A stretch of 64,000 nucleotides of DNA from Lachnospiraceae bacterium (GCA_024399135.1 JAKSHY010000007.1:62001-126000), one strand, 5' to 3'. Positions 1-9,144 are shown, numbered from the stretch's first letter. Notes: generated by a model not told the origin, from the letters alone. Numbers and translations are program-made.

Positions 1-40
1 TGTATGGGGAAATAGATATCTTTGAATTTATGCCCCAAGA

Positions 41-73
41 TTTTAGGGCTCTTAAGCTCTTAGAGCCTTAAAA
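41..73. other. Imperfect inverted repeat in the 136-bp left margin
   Basis: An 11-bp stem (arms 41-51 and 63-73, one G-T pair) with an 11-nt loop lies downstream of the FecR-domain gene, which is read towards it. It could fold in the transcript of that gene. There is no clear T-tract on either strand, so I do not call it a terminator. No gene is visible in 1-136. Confidence 0.35.
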
Positions 74-136
74 TTCTAAAAGATCCCTCTCGCAAAATAT
101 GCAGAAGTACACGTGTGTGTGGCATACGAACCGTCC

Positions 137-1642
137 CTACTCTCTTACCCATCCGTCAAGAACATAGCCTTTTCCCTCCGTCCATTTATACTCAGCAGAG
201 TAGTTACAGTCACTCTCCGCACAATGAATGTATAATGGGTCAGCTTCTTTAGTTGACGGAATAGCATCATCTCCTAATGTGTGCCCCTTGCTATCTGGTT
301 CTAATACTTCCTTAAAACGAGTACATGCTCTCCCAGCATCAGTATCTAATACACGCGTACAATAATACTGTCTTATTCCTGCTTCTGTGCAAGTTGGGGG
401 TTTAACCTGGACCCATTCTCCCCAATCATGCTCGGCATATCTATTTCTTGTTGACTGCTCTATATCTTGTCCACATTTATCACATCTTTTATATATTGCA
501 ATTATTAATTCTTCACAGTTATATGGAGTACCTTCCGTCACGTCTTTTTCTATCTCAGGTCCAACTAGGGTGTGTGCTGCAGGAATTGTTTCTTCCTTTG
601 TTTGGTGGCAGCCTGTACAGGTCAGGGTTCTAATTCCGTCCTCTACACAAGTAGCCGCCTTGGTAACTACACCCTCGTCCCACGAATGTGTATGCACAGG
701 TACTCCACTGTCCGAGGTAGAATCATTACTCGAGTCTGATGATGTGGCCGACGAAGGTGCGCTTTGTGTAACAGTTCCCACATTTTCCAAAGTCTTAGCA
801 CTGATATCTGCTCCAACCATTGCATTAATCACGCTTTGTACATCCTTGCCAGACTCTTTAGCAACAGCCATCACTTCTGTAACCTGCTTTACCATATCTT
901 GTGAAACAGACGTTACAGCCTCTTCCACACTGATATTTCCAATTTTAGAGCCTGTTGTCTTTATTACTCTATCCTTAAGCACAGGATTCTGTGCAATCTG
1001 AAGCTTCGAAAAGCCTGAAATATCATCCTTTTTTACAGCCTTTGTTACAACACTAATTCCTGAATCCGTAGGCTTTAGCTCAACCTTTTTCCCTGATAAG
1101 ACCTCTACTGGTTTTAACTGTCCCGTGGTCACATCTACAACCACGCAGTCAATCTTTCCATCAAGGCCTACAATTGTAGTATTTCCATTTTCAATGCTGA
1201 TTTCAGCAGAGGTACCCTTATTAATACTAGCTACCATACTTTTTGTACGGATTATCAGACTTTCATCCTTCTCAAGATCCTTTGATATATCAAAGAACGC
1301 CTTTCCCAAAGTTACATCCACAACATGATTCTTCCCTGTTGACGTAAACTCAACCTTAGATAAAGCATCCATTTTAATAAGCTTATTATCATCAAGATTA
1401 ATCCAGGCATAGCTGGCTGCACTAGTCGCAATATTATAGCCACTTAAAAGCTTCATATTATTGGTTGCTTTTTGTGGTTTATTTACTGTATCAAATACAG
1501 CTACTATTCCCTGAGTCTTAGACAGTCTCATGCCCTGATATGCTGTGCCTTCTGCTGCCTGAGCCGGTACTGTGGTGGCAAGCAGGCTTAAGATAATACC
1601 TGTCATAGCCAAAAATCTTGTAACGATGTGTCTATTTTTCAT
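137..1642 (-). CDS. Secreted FecR-domain protein with Cys-rich C-terminal repeats
   Basis: Probable exported protein of 501 residues. The ATG at 1642 is chosen because AAAGGA lies just upstream, it begins directly with a signal peptide (basic MKNRH, hydrophobic stretch, AQAAEG cleavage region), and the longer frame to 1708 would run through the promoter at 1680-1708. A FecR-like beta domain covers roughly residues 35-200 (cannot fold checked). A Ser/Asp-rich linker follows, then two modules of the type H-x-W-x(n)-TC-x(n)-G-x(n)-C-x2-C that are common at the ends of Firmicutes surface proteins; the second is degenerate. Function is unknown; standalone FecR proteins in Gram-positives are usually extracellular and without the FecI/FecA partners. 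No sigma factor or receptor gene is adjacent. Confidence 0.7.
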   Translation of the reverse strand: MKNRHIVTRFLAMTGIILSLLATTVPAQAAEGTAYQGMRLSKTQGIVAVFDTVNKPQKATNNMKLLSGYNIATSAASYAWINLDDNKLIKMDALSKVEFTSTGKNHVVDVTLGKAFFDISKDLEKDESLIIRTKSMVASINKGTSAEISIENGNTTIVGLDGKIDCVVVDVTTGQLKPVEVLSGKKVELKPTDSGISVVTKAVKKDDISGFSKLQIAQNPVLKDRVIKTTGSKIGNISVEEAVTSVSQDMVKQVTEVMAVAKESGKDVQSVINAMVGADISAKTLENVGTVTQSAPSSATSSDSSNDSTSDSGVPVHTHSWDEGVVTKAATCVEDGIRTLTCTGCHQTKEETIPAAHTLVGPEIEKDVTEGTPYNCEELIIAIYKRCDKCGQDIEQSTRNRYAEHDWGEWVQVKPPTCTEAGIRQYYCTRVLDTDAGRACTRFKEVLEPDSKGHTLGDDAIPSTKEADPLYIHCAESDCNYSAEYKWTEGKGYVLDGWVRE

Positions 1643-1679
1643 ATATGTCCTTTCATAATTGCCAAAATATCCTACTATT

Positions 1680-1708
1680 ATAATAGTGCGACTATTTATG
1701 TGAGTCAA
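1680..1708 (-). promoter_or_regulatory. Sigma-A type promoter of the FecR-domain gene
   Basis: On the minus strand TTGACT (1703-1708), a 17-bp spacer and TATTAT (1680-1685). It sits 40 bp before the chosen start at 1642 and is the reason the longer frame was rejected. Confidence 0.6.
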
Positions 1709-1790
1709 CTTTTGTTACAATTCTCGAAAAATTATCATCATTTTACGAATACAACTCACCAATTCATCTCATATCATAGAGTCCCGATCA

Positions 1791-1818
1791 AAAATAAAGG
1801 GAGCAATCTGCTCCCTTT
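1791..1818 (-). terminator. Intrinsic terminator of the 81-residue gene
   Basis: Perfect 10-bp stem (1796-1805 with 1809-1818), 3-nt loop, followed on the minus strand by TTTATTTTTG. It lies 9 bp past the stop of the small gene at 1827. Confidence 0.8.
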
Positions 1819-1826
1819 CGTCCTAA

Positions 1827-2072
1827 TCACATATTCTTAGTTGCCAATACGCTTGTAATTCCAGCTATCTTAGTGTCGAATATTCCTGCGAACTCATTGT
1901 CACCATGTTTTTTATGTTCATAGTTCTGATAAGTCGCTGATCCTCCACCCCATGAGTTACCGGTATTTGATGCGTTAATAGCAACTATTTTGAATGTGCT
2001 TTCACCTATATATACTGCAATGCTACCTCCTGCCGTCCGTGGCTTAATCTTGGTACTCATTATAGCTATCAT
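1827..2072 (-). CDS. Small unrecognised protein with a sigma-28 promoter
   Basis: An 81-residue protein I do not recognise. It has no signal peptide or membrane segment; the centre is Gly/Asn/Ser-rich (WGGGS) and the C-terminal third is charged then hydrophobic. Two starts are possible: 2072 (13 bp after GAGGCG) or the ATG at 2060 giving MSTKIKPR. It is a complete single-gene unit: a promoter at 2100-2126 matching the flagellar sigma-28 consensus, a ribosome site, and a terminator at 1791-1818. The promoter suggests expression with late flagellar or chemotaxis genes. That and the tight transcription unit make it likely to be real; what it does cannot be said from the sequence. Confidence 0.65.
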   Translation of the reverse strand: MIAIMSTKIKPRTAGGSIAVYIGESTFKIVAINASNTGNSWGGGSATYQNYEHKKHGDNEFAGIFDTKIAGITSVLATKNM

Positions 2073-2099
2073 TCCATTAATAGCTCGCCTCTAAATTAT

Positions 2100-2126
2100 A
2101 TATCGGCTATTTTGTATACTTCTTTA
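2100..2126 (-). promoter_or_regulatory. Sigma-28 (SigD/FliA) type promoter
   Basis: On the minus strand TAAA (2123-2126), exactly 15 bp, then GCCGATAT (2100-2107). This matches the published Bacillus SigD consensus TAAA-N14-16-GCCGATAT at every position. The expected transcript start lies about 20 bp before the small gene ending at 1827. Confidence 0.8.
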
Positions 2127-2188
2127 GCTATTACTACAATATATAGAATTTTTATCAAAACCAGCTATTGGTTTGTTCGTGAAAATAA

Positions 2189-2219
2189 AGTACCGTGTTG
2201 ATTCAATCAACACGGTACC
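2189..2219 (-). terminator. Terminator closing the allophanate/DUF1989 operon
   Basis: A 14-bp perfect inverted repeat centred on one base (about 11 bp plus a small loop once folded), followed on the minus strand by TTTATTTT. It lies 53 bp beyond the last gene of the operon. Confidence 0.85.
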
Positions 2220-2271
2220 TTATTGAGTAGCACAGTATTTATGTTCTAAGATTGCTTGTGCACGAAATTAA

Positions 2272-4002
2272 TTAAATTGGGAATGAACCCATGCCTGTTA
2301 TATCTTCCGCATTCTTCGTAGCATAACTCTGACATAAAAAGCCTTTAACATATTTTCCATCGACAAGTTCTATATCACCTATTACCAATGGTTCACTGAC
2401 TCTGTCCATGAATGCACCAAATTTATTTTTCGGAAGACTGTATATTTGGACTTCAATTTCTTCACCATTCTCATCTCTGACTAGACCAGGCTTAACAGGT
2501 ATTGTGTTTAGCCTAAACAATTTATAATTAGCACTGGTTGTCGTTGTTTTAACATATGATCCCCCGAGTTCTGTAAGCTGATACTCCAGAGCACCACCCT
2601 TTTTGTGAAGTCCACAAACTGCGATTTCAACACTCTCATCGCTTAAAAATTCTTTAGCAAATCCTGCAACAATATCCTCTCTGTCATACTTTCCGAATAC
2701 TGTAATACCAAATGGTCTCACACTGTCTTTAGTGTTCTCAGGAATTGCTATAGCTGCCATATCCAGAAGATTGCAGTGATTGGTATATAATCCCATCTTG
2801 GAATTAGTTGCTATAGGATCCTTTCTTACCTCATCACGAGTGAATGAGCCTCCTGCTGTCGGCATTATCATAACTGCATTCTTTAGGAGAATATGCGCCT
2901 TATGCTTATACTTCTGAAGTTCATGAAGATTTCCAAATAGCTTCGCTGCAGTCTGGTCGCCTTTTCCTCCAGATCTCAATATTGTTTCGGTAACTGGGAA
3001 TGTATCTCCTGGGTTATTTTCAACGAATCCCTTAAGATCCTGCCACCTTTCAGCTACATATGCTCCACCGTATAAAATAAGTGCAGCTTCATTGAACATT
3101 TTATAGTCAATTCGCTCAACCCTTATTCCCGTTTTTTGTCCCAGTTTTTCGATTCTTTCTACACAGGCTATCCACTTTTTCCTGTATTCATCAGCCCATG
3201 TTCCATAGAATTCAGGCTCATCTTTTGGCAAATATATACACTCTGGACTCTTTAACGGTTTATCTTCAATCTCTCTTGACCAGCAGCACTCTTCATCAAA
3301 ACCACGGGCATACTTATTAACTAACAATGCATCACCTATGTTATCTGCAAATACTGTCACGCAGTCAAGCGAGGCACATGCTGGTACCACTCCCTTAGTT
3401 GACCACGATCCGACCGGTGGTTTATAACCAACCAAATTATTAAGCATTGCAGGAACTCTGCCTGATCCTGCAGTATCTGTTCCTAAAGAAAAACTCGCAA
3501 GACCAAGCGCAACTGAAACAGCGGATCCTGATGAAGACCCTCCAGATATCATTTTAGGGTCTAACGCATTAAAGCATTCACCATATGGACTTCTGGTTCC
3601 AACAAGTCCTGTTGCGAACTGATCAAGGTTAGTCTTTCCAATTGGGAAAGCTCCTGCATCAATCAGTTTCTTAACAACTGTAGCGCTCTCTTTAGCCTGA
3701 TACGCATATTTAGGGCAGGCTGCTGTTGTTTCATACCCTTCAAGATCAATATTATCTTTAATAGCAAATGGAATTCCCCATAATGGACATTCAGATTTAT
3801 CCATTTGGGATAATCTGCTAAGATATGGCTTAATAAACTCCATTGTAGGCTCTATGATAAAGATATTATATTCTTTGTACTCTCTAGCCTTATCAACAAT
3901 ATATTCCGCAACATCAAGAGGAGTAAGTATCTCATTCTCATATGCTTTCATCAGATATTCTATTGTAAGTCGTTCTGGAAAATTCACTTTTTTATCTGAC
4001 AT
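2272..4002 (-). CDS. atzF: Allophanate hydrolase (amidase signature family)
   Basis: Splits allophanate into ammonia and carbon dioxide in the cytoplasm. At 576 residues it has the length of AtzF-type enzymes: an amidase-signature domain (about 1-440) and a C-terminal allophanate-hydrolase domain (about 450-570). The Ser-Ser-Lys triad is visible: K82 in AIKDN, S156 in the GGSSSGS loop, S180 in DTAGSGR. It is the last gene of the operon, 19 bp after a DUF1989 gene, with GAGAGG before the ATG. Known for the family: AtzF ends cyanurate, biuret and guanidine degradation. No urea carboxylase is fused or adjacent, so allophanate must come from another source here, most simply the upstream hydrolases and deiminase. 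A different amidase specificity cannot be excluded, but the C-terminal domain argues for allophanate. Confidence 0.85.
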   Translation of the reverse strand: MSDKKVNFPERLTIEYLMKAYENEILTPLDVAEYIVDKAREYKEYNIFIIEPTMEFIKPYLSRLSQMDKSECPLWGIPFAIKDNIDLEGYETTAACPKYAYQAKESATVVKKLIDAGAFPIGKTNLDQFATGLVGTRSPYGECFNALDPKMISGGSSSGSAVSVALGLASFSLGTDTAGSGRVPAMLNNLVGYKPPVGSWSTKGVVPACASLDCVTVFADNIGDALLVNKYARGFDEECCWSREIEDKPLKSPECIYLPKDEPEFYGTWADEYRKKWIACVERIEKLGQKTGIRVERIDYKMFNEAALILYGGAYVAERWQDLKGFVENNPGDTFPVTETILRSGGKGDQTAAKLFGNLHELQKYKHKAHILLKNAVMIMPTAGGSFTRDEVRKDPIATNSKMGLYTNHCNLLDMAAIAIPENTKDSVRPFGITVFGKYDREDIVAGFAKEFLSDESVEIAVCGLHKKGGALEYQLTELGGSYVKTTTTSANYKLFRLNTIPVKPGLVRDENGEEIEVQIYSLPKNKFGAFMDRVSEPLVIGDIELVDGKYVKGFLCQSYATKNAEDITGMGSFPI

Positions 4003-4021
4003 ATAAGGCCTCTCTTCTTTT

Positions 4022-4669
4022 CTAGTCCCAGATTAACAATCTTACTGGTGTAGGATTGTATGCGTTACATGGATTATTAAGCTGTGGACAGTTGCTTATA
4101 AGAATCATTACATCCTCTAAAGCTGTCATTTCAACATACTTTCCTGGTGCTGATACACCATCATCAAACTTGTATCCACCTTCCTTAGTTAGTGGAACGT
4201 TCATGAAGAAATTAATGTTAGGAGCTAAATCTCTTTTCTTAATATCCTCTGTAGTATCTGCTAACTGAAGCATGAAGCTGTCGCGACAGTTATGCATATA
4301 TCTCTTCTCTCTTGCATAACGAACTGTATTAGACTGTGATGAACACGCTCCTCCGATTGTGTCATGTCTTCCTGTCTTATCAGCGACGATTTCTAATAAT
4401 GGTTTTCCTGATTCAGCACGAAGAATTGATCCTGTGGTCAAATATATATTTTGCTGTGCTACGATAGTTGCGATAGCACCATAGTGATCCTCTGGATTGT
4501 GAAGATCATAAAATGTTGTATCTACGGCCTGATTTCCTTCTAAATCAAGAATTCTGAATGTCTGTCCTTTTTTAAGTTCATGCATCCAGCCTAAACCAGC
4601 CTCTAACACCTCATCATACACTGCATTTTCTATCTTTAATTCACTTTCTTTTTCTACGAATCCATACAT
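4022..4669 (-). CDS. DUF1989 / urea carboxylase-associated protein 2 (carboxyguanidine deiminase-like subunit)
   Basis: A 215-residue DUF1989 protein of the UAAP2 size class. Visible family landmarks are HDTIGGACS around residue 103 and the Cys-rich end [17 protein letters not shown]. Together with the second DUF1989 protein directly upstream (17 bp gap) it matches the two-subunit carboxyguanidine deiminase that converts carboxyguanidine to allophanate and ammonia, established for guanidine-degrading bacteria. Finding allophanate hydrolase next downstream fits that role. What is missing is the guanidine carboxylase that normally makes the substrate. The ribosome site GGGAGG is strong. I am sure of the family and moderately sure of the reaction. 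Confidence 0.8.
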   Translation of the reverse strand: MYGFVEKESELKIENAVYDEVLEAGLGWMHELKKGQTFRILDLEGNQAVDTTFYDLHNPEDHYGAIATIVAQQNIYLTTGSILRAESGKPLLEIVADKTGRHDTIGGACSSQSNTVRYAREKRYMHNCRDSFMLQLADTTEDIKKRDLAPNINFFMNVPLTKEGGYKFDDGVSAPGKYVEMTALEDVMILISNCPQLNNPCNAYNPTPVRLLIWD

Positions 4670-4686
4670 ATTTCTTTCCTCCCGGA

Positions 4687-5406
4687 CTAAATTCCTAATA
4701 AGTTGTTATAATCCCAAGTGTTCTCAAATGCTCTGTAATTTTCTGTTCTATGCTGAACACATTCATCTAAAAGATCTACCTTTGGAGCATCATAAACCTC
4801 TAATGTTACAGGTACTGATGGATAATCCTTTGAAGGATCTAAAGGATTAGGAGTATTAGATGCAATAAAAATAATATCCATCTCTGTTCTTAATGTAACT
4901 GTGTCACCATATTTGCAATGCTCTGTGTCATAATGCATACTTCCATCTTCTTCAACGTATACCTTCGAAAACAGATTTACGCATGGAACCAAATCTCTTT
5001 TTGACATATTATTTCTTACAAGTTCAACCTTGAAATTCTCTTCACCACAACGATAATAATCATTACCTTCTGACTGATATGTAGTCTTTCCGTATTTTTC
5101 ATCTGTCATAATTCTTGTAGTATGACCAGAAATTGTATCATTCCATCCAGTTGAATCCTGAACGATTGACGCTAATACTCTTCCATTATCACTCATAAGA
5201 ACATTACCTTTAGTAAGATGATATGTATACTGCGCCTTCGTCGAGTCTGGCATATTATATCTTTCTGATGTATCCCTCATGTTATATAAAAGAATTGAAA
5301 CATTGGCGTTATCACCTAATGCCTTAAAATGGATGTACTTCCCTTTTCCTATACATCCTGACCATTTTTCTCCTGGCTTAAATTCTTTAGTAAAAATCTT
5401 CTGCAT
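4687..5406 (-). CDS. DUF1989 / urea carboxylase-associated protein 1 (carboxyguanidine deiminase-like subunit)
   Basis: A 239-residue DUF1989 protein of the UAAP1 size class. The family stretch [18 protein letters not shown] near residue 50 and the following [13 protein letters not shown] and GWNDTISGH motifs are visible; NTPNPLDP lies near the end. It is the presumed partner of the neighbouring DUF1989 protein in a heteromeric deiminase. The gene starts 39 bp after the second cysteine hydrolase with AAGGTGG before its ATG. The order hydrolase, hydrolase, DUF1989, DUF1989, allophanate hydrolase suggests that the hydrolase product feeds this enzyme. Substrate is inferred, not shown. Confidence 0.8.
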   Translation of the reverse strand: MQKIFTKEFKPGEKWSGCIGKGKYIHFKALGDNANVSILLYNMRDTSERYNMPDSTKAQYTYHLTKGNVLMSDNGRVLASIVQDSTGWNDTISGHTTRIMTDEKYGKTTYQSEGNDYYRCGEENFKVELVRNNMSKRDLVPCVNLFSKVYVEEDGSMHYDTEHCKYGDTVTLRTEMDIIFIASNTPNPLDPSKDYPSVPVTLEVYDAPKVDLLDECVQHRTENYRAFENTWDYNNLLGI

Positions 5407-5445
5407 AGCTCATTCCACCTTTCAAATATGTATTTTGCCACTTAA

Positions 5446-6018
5446 CTACCATTCCAAATCATCAACAGAAATTACTGATCCTGTCTGGAAATATTCGATA
5501 TTTTCAAATGCTGCCTCTGCTACTTCTAATGGACTATGTGTGTGACACGCTTCTCTTAATACATGCACATGATAGTTTCTTTGGTGAGCGTCAACTGTTG
5601 TAAAATGAACACAAATATCTGTCATTCCTCCGCAGATGAATAAATGCTCTATACCTTTTCCTCTAAGAAGAAGCTCTAAATCTGTTGCGAAGAAAGCACT
5701 GTAACGACGCTTAGGCACTGTGTATTCTCCCTCAATGGGAGCAGCTCCTTCCCAAAAGAACGAATCCTTTTCAAGACAATGAACATGTTCTGAACCATCA
5801 AGCTCTCTTCCAAAGTCTGACAAATCGTCTCTGTGAAGCTCTATGATATGAACTATTGGAAAATCCTTCTTCTGTCTGAAGAAATCTACAACCTTCTTGA
5901 TGTTTTCGTGATAGTATTTAATTCTTTTTTGCTGTTCTTCACCTTCATAAACAGCTATACGAGCTTTAGAATCCTGTACATCAACTAATAAAAGTGCACT
6001 TTTTTCAGGTATCTTCAT
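5446..6018 (-). CDS. Isochorismatase-like cysteine hydrolase, copy B
   Basis: A 190-residue member of the isochorismatase-like hydrolase superfamily, full length for single-domain members. The Asp-Lys-Cys triad is complete: D13 in LLVDVQ, K103 in VPKRRYSAF, C136 in TDICVHF. The same superfamily contains biuret hydrolase, triuret hydrolase, guanylurea hydrolase and nicotinamidase. It is a paralogue of the gene just upstream (shared GRELDGSEHVHCLE-like stretch, RRYSAF and TDxCVHFTxVDAHQ), yet the two differ enough to have separate substrates. Context, not sequence, points to a C-N bond hydrolysis that yields allophanate or carboxyguanidine. Nicotinamidase is less likely because no NAD salvage genes are near. 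Confidence 0.8.
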   Translation of the reverse strand: MKIPEKSALLLVDVQDSKARIAVYEGEEQQKRIKYYHENIKKVVDFFRQKKDFPIVHIIELHRDDLSDFGRELDGSEHVHCLEKDSFFWEGAAPIEGEYTVPKRRYSAFFATDLELLLRGKGIEHLFICGGMTDICVHFTTVDAHQRNYHVHVLREACHTHSPLEVAEAAFENIEYFQTGSVISVDDLEW

Positions 6019-6032
6019 ATGTCTGCCCTCCC

Positions 6033-6611
6033 TTAAACCTTAGCTGTTAATATATCTTCGGTAGTAATATTTGATTCTCTTTGAAGATATTTCATATTAA
6101 GAAGTGCGAAATCGTGCGCCTTCCTAGTTGATCCTGTTACAGCATCAGTAACTACATAAAAGTGATAATTGTACTGATGTGCATCAACTGCTGTGAAGTG
6201 TACGCACACATCTGTCAGTCCACCAATCAAAAATACTGTATCTACATGAAGACACTGAAGTAAAATATCAAGATCGGTTCCTATAAAAGCGCTGTAACGC
6301 CTTTTGGTTATCAAATAATCCTTTCCTTCAGGTTTAGTTTTAGGATTATAATCTACAGCCTTGGTTCCTTCCAGACAATGAACCTTTTCTGTTCCATCAA
6401 GTTCTCTTCCGAAATCAACCATATCAGCTCTGTGAGCTTCTTTTATCTGTATTACAGGAATATCATTGTCTCTAAAAAACTTGATGATCTTAGGTGCATT
6501 CTGATATGTTGTTGCACCTTCCATAATAGGTATTCCATCATCCATTCCATCGCTATAATCACCATCCTGAAGATCTATAACAAGTAATGCACTGTTTTTT
6601 GGAATTTCCAT
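6033..6611 (-). CDS. Isochorismatase-like cysteine hydrolase, copy A
   Basis: A 192-residue single-domain cysteine hydrolase. I take the ATG at 6611, not 6623: it has GGAGGA just upstream and gives MEIPKNSALLVIDLQD, aligning with the start of its paralogue. The triad residues are the Asp of LVIDLQDG, the Lys of ITKRRYSAF and the Cys of TDVCVHF. The RRYSAF(I/F)xTDL segment is nearly identical in both paralogues. A tandem pair could act in sequence, as triuret and biuret hydrolases do, or as two specificities for a mixture of substrates. It follows the MATE exporter by 27 bp in the same operon. Confidence 0.8.
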   Translation of the reverse strand: MEIPKNSALLVIDLQDGDYSDGMDDGIPIMEGATTYQNAPKIIKFFRDNDIPVIQIKEAHRADMVDFGRELDGTEKVHCLEGTKAVDYNPKTKPEGKDYLITKRRYSAFIGTDLDILLQCLHVDTVFLIGGLTDVCVHFTAVDAHQYNYHFYVVTDAVTGSTRKAHDFALLNMKYLQRESNITTEDILTAKV

Positions 6612-6638
6612 ACTCTCCTCCATTCTGTCTACACGACC

Positions 6639-7991
6639 CTAAACATTTTCAAGACTTAACTGGTGTAACCACCGTCCACTTCTGTATCTGATAAAACCTA
6701 TGATTAACTTATATATTTCAACGAATACATATGCTGAATATACTATCGCTAAAGGAAGCACTAAAACATCTCCAAAAAGAACTGTAAGCGGCATTCCCAC
6801 GAACCATATTCCACCTGTATCCATTAGTAAGACGAATTTAATATCTCCTCCACTTCTAAACAAGCCTTCAACGTTCATCGAATTGTAACAACTAAGTGGC
6901 AAATAACAACACATAATTGTCAGACACGCTGATAATAATTCTCCTGTCCTTGTTCCCGAAATGGAGTATGCATAAACAATTGGATTAATCAGGAAATACA
7001 GTAATATACCTATTACCAATCCTGTTCCCACTGCCAGTCTGTGAAATCTCTTTCCACAAATGAAAACACTTTCTTTGTTACCCTTTCCTATTTCATTACC
7101 AACAATTACCGCTGCTGAGCTTGATAATGATAGTCCAAAGGTCTGAACCATGGTGATGAGCGTAGTCATAATACTCATTGCTGCAAGCTCTTCAGTTCCC
7201 ATGTGTCCATATACTACTAAATATACTGATGTTCCAACTCCCCACAAAAATTCATTAGATGCTAAAGGAATTGCTTTCTTTAAAAAAGTTACGAACTCAT
7301 TTTTTCTATAGCTAAACATTTTTCGGATGTTACTAAATGCTTCATTCCTGCTATATACTAAATAAATAATCAAAATACTTATCTCTATCGCTCTTGTAGC
7401 AACAGTTCCGATTGCGGCTCCTATTACTTCAAGTCTTGGCATTCCAAAATTTCCGAAAATGAATGCATAATTGGCAAAAATATTCATGAACACAGAACCA
7501 ATTGCTGTTACTAAAACAATCCTGACTCTGGTCTGTCCTCTTAACAAATAATTGAACGGATATATGAAGCTAAGAAGAAGATATGAAGCTGAAATAGCTC
7601 TTAGATATCCTATTCCGTTTTCTATAACCTCCAAATCATCTGTGAACAATGTCATACACTGTCTTGGAAACAGGCCCGTTGCTATGGTTACCAAAACCCC
7701 CAGGCTTACTGTAATCGACAATGTCATTCCCATGATTTTTTGAACACCATCTATGTCCCTTTTTCCCCAATACTGGGATACGAACATTACACATGCACAA
7801 CAGGTACCATATAGAACCAGGTAGAACAGCGAATATATCTTATTCGCAACACCAACAGCTGCTATCTGGGATACACCGAGCTGTCCTACCATAATCTGGT
7901 CTATAAAGTTAACACTGGCATTAAGGATCGACTGCATCATAAGTGGTAGAACTGTTTTTATTGTCAATGCGTAAAATTCTCTCCTATCCAT
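6639..7991 (-). CDS. MATE family efflux transporter
   Basis: A 450-residue polytopic membrane protein with about twelve hydrophobic segments and the MATE look (NFIDQIMVGQLG at residues 28-39, repeated two-fold layout). MATE proteins export cationic compounds using sodium or proton gradients. It is embedded between the importer genes and the hydrolases, so I infer that it removes a toxic or dead-end product; guanidinium from spontaneous decarboxylation of carboxyguanidine is one candidate. AGGAGA precedes the ATG. MerR regulators commonly control such exporters, which fits the promoter of this operon. Confidence 0.8.
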   Translation of the reverse strand: MDRREFYALTIKTVLPLMMQSILNASVNFIDQIMVGQLGVSQIAAVGVANKIYSLFYLVLYGTCCACVMFVSQYWGKRDIDGVQKIMGMTLSITVSLGVLVTIATGLFPRQCMTLFTDDLEVIENGIGYLRAISASYLLLSFIYPFNYLLRGQTRVRIVLVTAIGSVFMNIFANYAFIFGNFGMPRLEVIGAAIGTVATRAIEISILIIYLVYSRNEAFSNIRKMFSYRKNEFVTFLKKAIPLASNEFLWGVGTSVYLVVYGHMGTEELAAMSIMTTLITMVQTFGLSLSSSAAVIVGNEIGKGNKESVFICGKRFHRLAVGTGLVIGILLYFLINPIVYAYSISGTRTGELLSACLTIMCCYLPLSCYNSMNVEGLFRSGGDIKFVLLMDTGGIWFVGMPLTVLFGDVLVLPLAIVYSAYVFVEIYKLIIGFIRYRSGRWLHQLSLENV

Positions 7992-8019
7992 GCCAAATCT
8001 CCTGTCTGAAAATTAAAAA

Positions 8020-9144
8020 TTAGTCACCCATTTTGTCTCCGGCAGATAACTTAAGCTCTGTCCACACCTCATCATATATAAGAGATGCTGTACCAATGTT
8101 AGACATATAATGTGTTGTTGATGAATCTACCTTAGGATATGCTACTGTCATTAACTGTTCTGAGATACCAGCCTTGACTGCATCCTCTTCAACCTTTGTG
8201 TTACAGTATCCATATCCCCAGTTAGTGTCTTCACCCTTTCTGGTTAAATATTCTTCGGAAATAATTGCGTTGATAAATGCATATGCTGCATCTACATTAG
8301 CACCCTTAGGTATTACATAGCTGTCGATGAACATGTGCATTCCTTCTTCAGGAATAACAAATTCCCAATTAGCCATCTCTTTAGCTGCCTTATATTCACT
8401 ACCTGTAGCAATAACAAGAACTCCAGCCTCACCATTCAACATCATCTTGTAATCGTTGTATGTAAATGCTGCAATATTAGGAAGAAGCTCTGCAAGCTTT
8501 GTTCCTGCTGCCTTGATTTCTTCCTCATTAGTTGTATTAAAATCATTACCATTTACAAGGTTAGTAATACAAAGTGCCATTCTCTCATCATCAGTGAATG
8601 CTACCTGTCCTGCTAACTCAGGATTCCAAAGATCCGCATAACCCTTAATTGGAGTTGTAACAACATCTCTGTTAACCAAAATACCGATTCCTCCACCTGA
8701 ATATGGAACTGACCACTTGTTATCAGGATCATATGAAGGATTCAAATACTGTGAACCAAGATACTGATAGTTCTCAATCTTAGCTGTATCAATTTCTTCT
8801 AACATATTCTGTTCTAGTAATGCTTCGATTACATAGTCTGAACACATAGCAACATCATACTGAACAGAGTTAGACATTATCTTTGTTTCCATCTCTTCTA
8901 ATGAAGAAAACTGAGTATAATTGATTTTGTATCCTGTCATACTTTCAAGCTTCTGAATGGCTTCATCATCAACGCCTGCCCATGCAAGCATATTGATTTC
9001 ACCTGTACTTTCACCAGATGCTTCTAAAGATGCCTCTTCACCTGAAGCCTCACTACCTGATGTGTTAGTAGTGGCAGCGCCGCATGCGGTTGCGCCAAGT
9101 GCCATAACCGACACTAACAATAAAGCTAAAATTTTCTTTTTCAT
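8020..9144 (-). CDS. PotD-type substrate-binding lipoprotein
   Basis: Extracellular solute-binding protein of 374 residues with a lipoprotein signal (LGATAC, acylated Cys near 21), a Ser/Glu/Gly linker to about residue 48 and a PotD-like binding domain starting INMLAWAG. It belongs with the permease pair and ATPase directly upstream. PotD relatives bind cationic spermidine and putrescine, but the downstream genes suggest a different cationic nitrogen compound. It is the only importer gene separated by a gap (58 bp, with a small AATCC/GGATT hairpin), which may adjust its expression relative to the permeases. Confidence 0.82.
   Translation of the reverse strand: MKKKILALLLVSVMALGATACGAATTNTSGSEASGEEASLEASGESTGEINMLAWAGVDDEAIQKLESMTGYKINYTQFSSLEEMETKIMSNSVQYDVAMCSDYVIEALLEQNMLEEIDTAKIENYQYLGSQYLNPSYDPDNKWSVPYSGGGIGILVNRDVVTTPIKGYADLWNPELAGQVAFTDDERMALCITNLVNGNDFNTTNEEEIKAAGTKLAELLPNIAAFTYNDYKMMLNGEAGVLVIATGSEYKAAKEMANWEFVIPEEGMHMFIDSYVIPKGANVDAAYAFINAIISEEYLTRKGEDTNWGYGYCNTKVEEDAVKAGISEQLMTVAYPKVDSSTTHYMSNIGTASLIYDEVWTELKLSAGDKMGD

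Noticed and set aside
387-1001. 204-residue plus-strand ORF
   Set aside because: It is antisense to the FecR-domain gene, has no ribosome site, and its composition is what the complementary strand would give.
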